A program made the position numbers and the translations under genes. Shown here piece after piece: positions 1 through 4,840 of a stretch of DNA of 10,193 nt; the stretch's first letter is position 1, and each line of letters opens with the position of its first letter. The stretch comes from Geminicoccaceae bacterium (GTDB taxonomy: Bacteria > Pseudomonadota > Alphaproteobacteria > Geminicoccales > Geminicoccaceae), in assembly GCA_020446285.1 (NCBI GenBank), contig JAGREZ010000107.1, positions 1 to 10,193 of the forward strand. The letters are read 5' to 3'. The notes under the pieces were generated by a model, which saw nothing but the letters and a program-made list of their open reading frames with translations, was not told where the DNA came from and searched no databases.

Positions 1-633
1 GAAATGTACGAAGGCAACCATGCAAACGTACTCGTCAATGACGACGTCGCGGTTCAGGATTCTCTCTTCACAACCGGTCGAAGAGGTGTTGCCGGCACGG
101 TGGTCGTCGAGAAGATGACCGGTGCGCTTGCCGAGGAAGGCGCCGATCTCGATTCCTGCCGGGCGCTTGCCGAACGGGTCAACAAGGCCACGCGATCCAT
201 GGGAGTGGCATTGACGAGCTGCACGGTTCCGGCTGCCGGCACGCCCACGTTCACGATCGGTGATGACGAGATCGAGATGGGGGTCGGCATTCATGGCGAA
301 CCCGGACGCGCACGCATCGGCATCCGCCCGGCGGGAGAACTCGTGCGGACCATGCTCGATGCCATGGTCTCCGATCTAGGTGCCGGCAAGGGCGATGATG
401 TCCTGCTGCTCGTCAACGGATTCGGCGGAACACCGCTCATGGAGCTCTATCTCGTCTTCGATTCCGCCGCCTCGCTGCTCGACGAAAGCGGAATCTCTAT
501 CGGCCGTTCGCTCGTCGGCAATTTCTGCACGTCGCTCGAGATGGCGGGTTGCTCGCTCACGGTAACGAGACTGGACGAGGAACTCCGCAGGCTCTGGGAT
601 GCCCCCGTGCACACAGCCGCCCTTCGCTGGTAG
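1..633 (+). CDS. dhaK: Dihydroxyacetone kinase subunit DhaK, C-terminal part (5' end outside window)
   Basis: This is the C-terminal two thirds of DhaK, the subunit that covalently binds dihydroxyacetone so that it can be phosphorylated to DHAP, either by DhaL with a PTS-charged cofactor or with ATP. About 210 residues are visible of a family length near 330. The reading frame is open from base 1, so the gene began before the window and the ATG at 4 is internal. The GVGIHGEPG motif holds the histidine (codon 292-294) that forms the hemiaminal bond with substrate. The DDVAVQDS stretch near the visible N-terminus matches the segment with the active-site Asp of E. coli DhaK. The C-terminus LWDAPVHTAALRW is typical of the family, so the 3' end is intact. 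The next gene lies 28 nt away on the other strand, so no dhaL follows. The companion subunit must be upstream or elsewhere, or this could be a stand-alone paralogue. Family assignment is firm; physiological substrate is inferred. Confidence 0.93.
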   Translation, partial: EMYEGNHANVLVNDDVAVQDSLFTTGRRGVAGTVVVEKMTGALAEEGADLDSCRALAERVNKATRSMGVALTSCTVPAAGTPTFTIGDDEIEMGVGIHGEPGRARIGIRPAGELVRTMLDAMVSDLGAGKGDDVLLLVNGFGGTPLMELYLVFDSAASLLDESGISIGRSLVGNFCTSLEMAGCSLTVTRLDEELRRLWDAPVHTAALRW

Positions 634-654
634 AACGCGGGCGCTGGTAGAACG
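625..654. repeat. 13-bp direct repeat with 17-bp period across the dhaK stop codon
   Basis: CGCTGGTAGAACG occurs at 625-637 and again at 642-654. The first copy encodes the last residues and TAG stop of dhaK; the second lies in the 28-nt gap before the 3' end of the convergent desulfurase gene. The period is 17 bp, which suggests a small tandem duplication that left a second in-frame-independent copy after the stop. No function is evident. Confidence 0.7.
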
Positions 655-661
655 GGTAGGA

Positions 662-1768
662 TCAGGCAGAACCGCTCACCGGCACACGCCTTGTTGCGCA
701 TCGCGCGAGAATAGCGCGCCAGACATCAGTGAAGCGGTCGATTTCCGCCTCGGTCGTCGTCCAGCCGATGCTGACACGGATCGTCGAATCGGCAATCTCT
801 CTCTCAGTTCCCATGGCATCGAGCACATGCGAACGCGAAACCTTGCCGGACGAGCAGGCCGAACCGGCGCTGATGGCGATACCTTCGAGATCGAAGTTCA
901 TCACCTGAACGGCAGACGAGACTCCCGGCATGGCAAGGGCTGTACAGTTGATCACGCGCGCCACATCCCGCGCAACGATTTCGGCCTCCCCGGCAAGTGC
1001 ACCTTCCAGTCGCTCGCGAAGAGCGGCGATACGGACCGTCTCGTCACCTGCAACCGCATCGATTGCCGCCGCAAAGCCCATGGCACCGGCAACATTCTCG
1101 GTGCCGCCACGCCGCCGCCGTTCCTGTCCGCCACCGCGAAACACAGCATCGATTTCGAGGCCGTCGCGAAGAACGAGGGCGCCGATCCCCCGAGGGCCAC
1201 CGATCTTGTGGGCGGAAATGGAGATCATGTCCGCGCCGAGCCTGTCGATATCCACGGGGATTCGTCCGAGAGCCTGGACCGCATCGACATGCAGCAGGGC
1301 TCCCGCCTCACGGATCTGGCCGGAAAGTGCCTCGATATCCTGAATCACACCCGTCTCGTTGTTGACGAGCATGATCGAGACCAGAGTTGGCCCGGAAGAC
1401 AAGGCAATATCGAGCGAGGCCGGATCGATGATACCATTGCGATCGACACCGATTCTCGCCGCCGCTCCGGCTTCGAGGATCGATGGATGCTCCACCGCCG
1501 AAACAGCACGCCGACCGGAAGTCTGGCTCATGGCGAGGAAATTGGCCTCGGTTGCGCCGCTCGTCAGGACGACATTGCGCGCATCCGCCCCGACCGCACC
1601 AGCAATGACGGCGCGGGCCCGCTCGAGCGCCGCGCGGGCCTTGCGACCCGGCGCATGAACCGAAGCCGGATTGCCGGCGAGCGCCAACCCTTCCATGCAC
1701 GCGGCCACCGCTTCGGGACGCATGGGCATGCTGGCATTGCAATCGAGATAGACCGGTCTGGACGCCAA
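662..1768 (-). CDS. Cysteine desulfurase, NifS/IscS-like (PLP-dependent)
   Basis: This 368-aa protein is a class V aminotransferase-fold cysteine desulfurase, which uses PLP to convert cysteine to alanine and a protein-bound persulfide for Fe-S clusters, tRNA thiolation or other sulfur transfer in the cytosol. The visible active site is complete: His94 in VEHPSIL (ring-stacking position), Asp162 and Gln165 in HVDAVQ, the Schiff-base Lys188 in SAHKIGGPRGIGAL, the substrate-binding GGGQE...GGTENVAG segment at 212-228, and the catalytic Cys305 in SAGSACSSGK. The SACSSG loop places it in the NifS/IscS group (group I) rather than SufS. The start is TTG at 1768, because no ATG or GTG precedes the first strand (PVYLDCN) in frame. 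No clear Shine-Dalgarno sequence precedes it, but the cysE stop is only 8 nt upstream, so it is probably translated by coupling. It is slightly shorter than typical IscS (about 400 aa), lacking the C-terminal tail. No scaffold gene follows it here, so whether it serves Fe-S assembly or another acceptor is open. Confidence 0.93.
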   Translation of the reverse strand: MASRPVYLDCNASMPMRPEAVAACMEGLALAGNPASVHAPGRKARAALERARAVIAGAVGADARNVVLTSGATEANFLAMSQTSGRRAVSAVEHPSILEAGAAARIGVDRNGIIDPASLDIALSSGPTLVSIMLVNNETGVIQDIEALSGQIREAGALLHVDAVQALGRIPVDIDRLGADMISISAHKIGGPRGIGALVLRDGLEIDAVFRGGGQERRRRGGTENVAGAMGFAAAIDAVAGDETVRIAALRERLEGALAGEAEIVARDVARVINCTALAMPGVSSAVQVMNFDLEGIAISAGSACSSGKVSRSHVLDAMGTEREIADSTIRVSIGWTTTEAEIDRFTDVWRAILARCATRRVPVSGSA

Positions 1769-1776
1769 TGGCGATG

Positions 1777-2490
1777 TCAGTCGTTGTCGCCGATCGCGCG
1801 GAGACGTCTGCAGGGCTCGTCCGAACGCTGATCATGCTCCCGCTCTCGCGTCTCGAGCTTCCGCTCCAGCTCGCTCACCCGTTCGCACAGCCGGTCGATG
1901 GCACGGATGACGGGATCACCCGTATCGCCGATATCGGCTCCGTAAGCCGGAAAACAGGGCTCGGAACCGGTCACCACCCGGGGCCCGGTGACCCGTGCGG
2001 GAACGCCAACGACGGTCACTTCCGGTGCGACTTCCTTGAGGACAACGGCGTTGGATCCGATGCGTGCATTGCGACCGACCGTGAACGGGCCCAGAACAGC
2101 GGCACCGGCACCGATGACGACACCATCCTCGATGGTGGGATGGCGCTTGCCGGGCCTGAACTTGACACCGCCGAGGGTCACCCCCTGATAGAGCGTGACG
2201 TCGTTGCCGATCTCGGCCGTCTCACCGACCACGATTCCCATGCCATGGTCGATGAAGAACCGCTTGCCGATCGTGGCACCCGGATGGATCTCTATGCCGG
2301 TGAAGAAACGCGAAATCTGGGAAAGAAAGCGCGCCAGCAACTTCCAGTTCCGCTGCCACAGGGCATGCGAGACACGATGGAACAGCGTCGCGTGCAGCCC
2401 CGGATAACACAACAGGATCTCGAAGCGCGAGCGGGCGGCCGGATCGCGTTCGAACACGGCATCCACATCTTCCCTGAGACTCTTGAACAT
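1777..2490 (-). CDS. cysE: Serine O-acetyltransferase (short, EpsC-type)
   Basis: The 237-aa protein transfers acetyl from acetyl-CoA to L-serine, giving O-acetylserine, the committed step of cysteine synthesis. It has a short N-terminal helical region (1-60), then a left-handed beta-helix of hexapeptide repeats (about 64-170) with the diagnostic [27 protein letters not shown] (catalytic His82), [24 protein letters not shown] and VVGVPARV blocks. It is shorter than E. coli CysE (273 aa) at the N-terminus, as in EpsC-type enzymes. After the helix comes a charged, heptad-like tail (about 195-220, [15 protein letters not shown]) that may be a coiled coil. The chain ends in Asp, not the Ile that in other SATs inserts into the active site of O-acetylserine sulfhydrylase. 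The ATG is preceded by a good GAGGGG ribosome binding site. It leads a two-gene unit with the cysteine desulfurase, so cysteine production and cysteine sulfur use are likely co-expressed. Confidence 0.95.
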   Translation of the reverse strand: MFKSLREDVDAVFERDPAARSRFEILLCYPGLHATLFHRVSHALWQRNWKLLARFLSQISRFFTGIEIHPGATIGKRFFIDHGMGIVVGETAEIGNDVTLYQGVTLGGVKFRPGKRHPTIEDGVVIGAGAAVLGPFTVGRNARIGSNAVVLKEVAPEVTVVGVPARVTGPRVVTGSEPCFPAYGADIGDTGDPVIRAIDRLCERVSELERKLETREREHDQRSDEPCRRLRAIGDND

Positions 2491-2493
2491 GGA

Positions 2494-2499
2494 CCCCTC
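2494..2499 (-). promoter_or_regulatory. Ribosome binding site of cysE
   Basis: On the minus strand GAGGGG ends 3 nt before the ATG (2490-2488). It fixes this ATG as the start of cysE. The spacing is a little short, but there is no competing start codon nearby. Confidence 0.7.
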
Positions 2500-2593
2500 G
2501 GTACGATATGATCGGAAGGCTACGCTGTTCTTCCAGAACCGATAATCACCTTTCGCCGTGGCACATCTTGGTGCGTTACGGAGGCCGGTACGG

Positions 2594-2622
2594 TCGAAAA
2601 GCAGACAACCATGTCATATAGG
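2594..2622 (+). promoter_or_regulatory. Weak sigma70-like promoter candidate for the alpha/beta hydrolase
   Basis: TCGAAA at 2594-2599 and TATAGG at 2617-2622 are separated by 17 nt. Each matches 4 of 6 bases of the TTGACA and TATAAT consensus. This would give a 5' leader of about 105 nt before the hydrolase start. The match is weak and could be chance. Confidence 0.22.
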
Positions 2623-2721
2623 TCGGGAAGAAAGCAGGTCAATCACCAAGCGCAAGAGCCGGGGCGCTCCGAAGAACGCTGTTCAGGGGGGCTGCCGGGA
2701 ATTGCGACATACGCCTTGCGC

Positions 2722-2727
2722 GGAGAG
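2722..2727 (+). promoter_or_regulatory. Ribosome binding site of the alpha/beta hydrolase
   Basis: GGAGAG lies 8 nt upstream of the ATG at 2736, within a purine-rich run that ends in a series of A residues. It supports that start over any other in the region. Confidence 0.75.
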
Positions 2728-2735
2728 AGAAAAAA

Positions 2736-3404
2736 ATGCCAGAGGTCATCTTCCAGGGGTCGGACGGGCGCCTAGAGGGACGCTATATTCACGGTGAGGG
2801 CCCGAACGCGCCGCTCGCCATCGTCCTTCACCCGCACCCCCAATACGGGGGGACGATGAACAACCGTGTCGTTCACGGCATGTTCCGCATGTTCCAGCGT
2901 CGCGGATTTTCCGTGCTGCGCTTCAATTTCCGTGGCGTCGGCCGCAGCCAGGGCGTGTTCGACCATGGCCAGGGCGAACTGCGCGACGCGGCCGCAGCGC
3001 TCGACTGGATGCAGAGCCACAATCCCAACAGCAACGTCGCCTGGGTGGCGGGCTTCTCGTTCGGTGCCTGGATCGCCATGCAGCTGCTCATGCGCCGTCC
3101 GGAGATCCAGGGCTTCATGTGTGCCGGCCTGCCAGCCAACATGTATGACTTCACCTTCCTCGCCCCCTGCCCCTCCTCCGGCCTCATCGTCCATGGCGAG
3201 CGTGATTCGGTCACTCCGACGGAATCCGTCGTCAAGCTGGTCAACAAGCTCTCCCAGCAACGTGGCATCACCATCGATTTCCACCAGATCGAAGCCGCCG
3301 ATCATGTCTTCGGCAATCGTATGGACGAGCTTGAGGACATCTGCGAAAACTATCTGGACAGGCGACTGAAGCCTGCATCCGACCGGATGGCGGTCGGACG
3401 ATAG
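2736..3404 (+). CDS. Small alpha/beta hydrolase of unknown substrate
   Basis: This 222-aa protein is a single-domain alpha/beta hydrolase of the COG2945-like group, with no signal peptide or membrane segment, so it is likely cytosolic. The catalytic triad can be read: nucleophile Ser108 in the elbow GFSFG, Asp157 in HGERDSVTP, and His190 in [22 protein letters not shown] at 31-43 forms the expected oxyanion-hole loop, and [11 protein letters not shown] at 63-73 is the conserved segment that follows it. The start is set by a strong ribosome binding site. Hydrolases of this type often sit near cysteine desulfurase or suf genes and tyrS in alphaproteobacteria (from memory), and here it lies between cysE/desulfurase and tyrS, which may hint at a shared physiological setting. 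The real substrate (ester, thioester or peptide) cannot be read from the sequence. It is probably transcribed alone, with a possible terminator just after the stop. Confidence 0.88.
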   Translation: MPEVIFQGSDGRLEGRYIHGEGPNAPLAIVLHPHPQYGGTMNNRVVHGMFRMFQRRGFSVLRFNFRGVGRSQGVFDHGQGELRDAAAALDWMQSHNPNSNVAWVAGFSFGAWIAMQLLMRRPEIQGFMCAGLPANMYDFTFLAPCPSSGLIVHGERDSVTPTESVVKLVNKLSQQRGITIDFHQIEAADHVFGNRMDELEDICENYLDRRLKPASDRMAVGR

Positions 3405-3419
3405 GCGGCGAAGGTCGAA

Positions 3420-3438
3420 GGGGTGTCGAAAGCGCCCC
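3420..3438 (+). terminator. Possible intrinsic terminator after the alpha/beta hydrolase
   Basis: GGGGTG (3420-3425) can pair with CGCCCC (3433-3438) through one G-U pair, around a 7-nt loop, 15 nt after the hydrolase stop. The following GTTCCCTTTACT is pyrimidine-rich but is not a clean T tract. A short 6-bp stem of this kind may only partly end transcription, leaving some read-through into tyrS. Confidence 0.35.
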
Positions 3439-3510
3439 GTTCCCTTTACTCCGCGATCAGACACGGATGCCCGCCCGCAGGGCATGATTCGACACGAAAG
3501 ACAGGGTTCC

Positions 3511-4752
3511 ATGGCGTTCAGGTCCGAGCTGATGCGCACGCTCGAGGAGCGTGGCTTCATCCACCAGTGCACAGATAGCGAAGAGCTCGACGCCCTAGCG
3601 GCGAACCGGGCGATCACCGCCTATATCGGCTTCGACTGTACGGCAACCAGCCTGCATGTCGGCAACCTGGTCTCGATCACGCTCCTGCGCATCCTCCAGC
3701 GCACCGGCCACCGGCCGATCGCGCTCGTCGGCGGCGGCACGACCAAGGTTGGCGATCCCTCCTTCAGGGACGAGAGCCGGCCTCTGCTCGACGACGCGCG
3801 GATCGAGGAAAACAAGCGCGGTATCCGGGAATCTCTCGGCAAGTTCCTCGATTTCAGCGAGGGCCGCGCGCTCATGCTCGATAATGACGAGTGGCTCGGC
3901 AAATTGCAGTACATTCCTTTTCTGCGCGATTTCGGAACGCATTTCACGATCAACCGGATGCTCAGTTTCGATTCGGTGAAGCTGCGGCTCGATCGCGAAC
4001 AGCCGCTGACCCTCCTCGAATTCAACTACATGGTCATGCAGGCCTATGATTTTCTCGAGATCAGCCGCCGCCATGACTGCGTCCTGCAGCTCGGCGGTTC
4101 CGACCAGTGGGGCAATATCGTCAATGGCGTCGAGCTCGGCCGGCGCATTGACGGTCGCCAGCTCTTTGGCCTGACCACGCCACTCATTACCACCGCCTCC
4201 GGCGCGAAGATGGGCAAGTCCGCCTCGGGCGCTGTCTGGCTCAATGCCTCCATGAGGTCGGCCTACGAATACTGGCAGTTCTGGCGAAATACCGATGATG
4301 GCGATGTCGGCCGCTTCCTGCGGCTGTTCACTGATCTCCCGCTCGACGAGATCCGTGATCTCGAAACGCTCGGCGGTGCCGACATCAACGAGGCGAAAAA
4401 GGTGCTCGCGAACGAGGCGACGGCGCTCTGCCACGGACGCGAGGCGGCCGAAGCCGCGGCCGGGGCGGCGCGTGCGGTCTTCGAGGCGGGCGAGCGTTCG
4501 CAGGACATGCCGACAGTAGATATCGATGCTTCCCGGCTTCGGGCCGGCCTGCCGATCATCGAACTCTTTACCGCGGCCGGGCTTGCCGCCTCCAACGGCG
4601 AGGCGCGGCGGCTCGTGCGCGGCGGCGGGGCAAGGCTCAACGACGAACGGGTGAGCGATGAGACCATGATCGCCACCGAAGCCCATCTCGCCGATGGCAA
4701 GCTCAAGCTCTCCGCCGGACGCAAGCGCCACACTCTCGTTCGACCGGTCTGA
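3511..4752 (+). CDS. tyrS: Tyrosyl-tRNA synthetase
   Basis: This 413-aa class I aminoacyl-tRNA synthetase charges tRNA-Tyr with tyrosine in the cytosol. Visible parts are the YIGFD strand at 38-42 (tyrosine contact), the HIGH-equivalent HVGN at 49-52, the specificity segment YMVMQAYD at 173-180, [10 protein letters not shown] at 194-203, the KMSKS-equivalent KMGKS at 233-237, and a C-terminal S4 RNA-binding domain from about 347 ([22 protein letters not shown]). Length matches the bacterial TyrRS family of about 400-425 aa. An in-frame ATG at 3484 would add nine residues, [10 protein letters not shown] prefer 3511 because the family begins at the (T)AF(K/R)S-type segment and an AGGG lies just upstream (3502-3505). 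The upstream 106 nt contain a short hairpin (ATGCCC 3467-3472 with GGGCAT 3480-3485) but no evident strong promoter. The downstream gap carries a large inverted repeat before glnE. Confidence 0.96.
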   Translation: MAFRSELMRTLEERGFIHQCTDSEELDALAANRAITAYIGFDCTATSLHVGNLVSITLLRILQRTGHRPIALVGGGTTKVGDPSFRDESRPLLDDARIEENKRGIRESLGKFLDFSEGRALMLDNDEWLGKLQYIPFLRDFGTHFTINRMLSFDSVKLRLDREQPLTLLEFNYMVMQAYDFLEISRRHDCVLQLGGSDQWGNIVNGVELGRRIDGRQLFGLTTPLITTASGAKMGKSASGAVWLNASMRSAYEYWQFWRNTDDGDVGRFLRLFTDLPLDEIRDLETLGGADINEAKKVLANEATALCHGREAAEAAAGAARAVFEAGERSQDMPTVDIDASRLRAGLPIIELFTAAGLAASNGEARRLVRGGGARLNDERVSDETMIATEAHLADGKLKLSAGRKRHTLVRPV

Positions 4753-4795
4753 AATCGGCTCGCAGTCCGGCCGTCTGGCGCTCAGCACTCTTGAC

Positions 4796-4832
4796 CCTGA
4801 GACGGCCATCTTTCAATGATGGCCGTCTCAGG
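4796..4832 (+). terminator. Perfect 15-bp inverted repeat between tyrS and glnE (terminator or leader hairpin)
   Basis: CCTGAGACGGCCATC (4796-4810) and GATGGCCGTCTCAGG (4818-4832) are exact complements around a 7-nt loop. The hairpin would be very stable. It lies 43 nt after the tyrS stop, as a terminator would, but no T tract follows, because the glnE ATG is only 8 nt downstream. The only Shine-Dalgarno-like bases of glnE (AGG, 4830-4832) sit in the base of the right arm. The element could therefore be a factor-assisted terminator, a translational block on glnE, or both. Confidence 0.75.
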
Positions 4833-4840
4833 CATGCTCC

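Larger units (their letters stand above)
2491..2735. promoter_or_regulatory. Divergent intergenic control region between cysE and the alpha/beta hydrolase
   Basis: This 245-nt gap must hold the promoters of two divergent transcription units. It has no convincing protein-coding content: one open frame enters it but shows no family-like sequence and runs out of frame into the hydrolase. Two short interrupted palindromes are visible: GTTCT-TCC-AGAAC at 2527-2539 and GAAC-GCT-GTTC at 2674-2684. They share the GTTC/GAAC half-sites but with different geometry, so a common operator is only a possibility. I do not see a convincing IscR, RirA or LexA site; the alphaproteobacterial LexA pattern GTTC-N7-GTTC is absent at these positions. 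No strong sigma70 promoter is evident on the minus strand. Confidence 0.5.

Noticed and set aside
599..1831. A 410-codon + strand open frame over the desulfurase gene
   Set aside because: It is antisense to an intact PLP enzyme with all active-site residues, and its His/Arg-rich translation is typical of a GC-skew artefact.
2527..2539. LexA (SOS) box
   Set aside because: The alphaproteobacterial SOS box is a direct repeat, GTTC-N7-GTTC; this is an inverted repeat with short spacing.
2558..2797. A possible 79-aa gene in the divergent intergenic region
   Set aside because: It lacks a ribosome binding site, is rich in Arg as expected of noncoding GC-rich DNA, and overlaps the hydrolase start out of frame.
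3484..3510. Nine-residue N-terminal extension of TyrRS
   Set aside because: The family starts at the MAFRS-type segment; the upstream ATG lies in the arm of a small hairpin, and the added residues look noncoding.
3595..4809. A 404-codon open frame antisense to tyrS
   Set aside because: It is a shadow of the clear TyrRS gene, with low-complexity Arg/Glu-rich translation and no family-like motifs or ribosome binding site.
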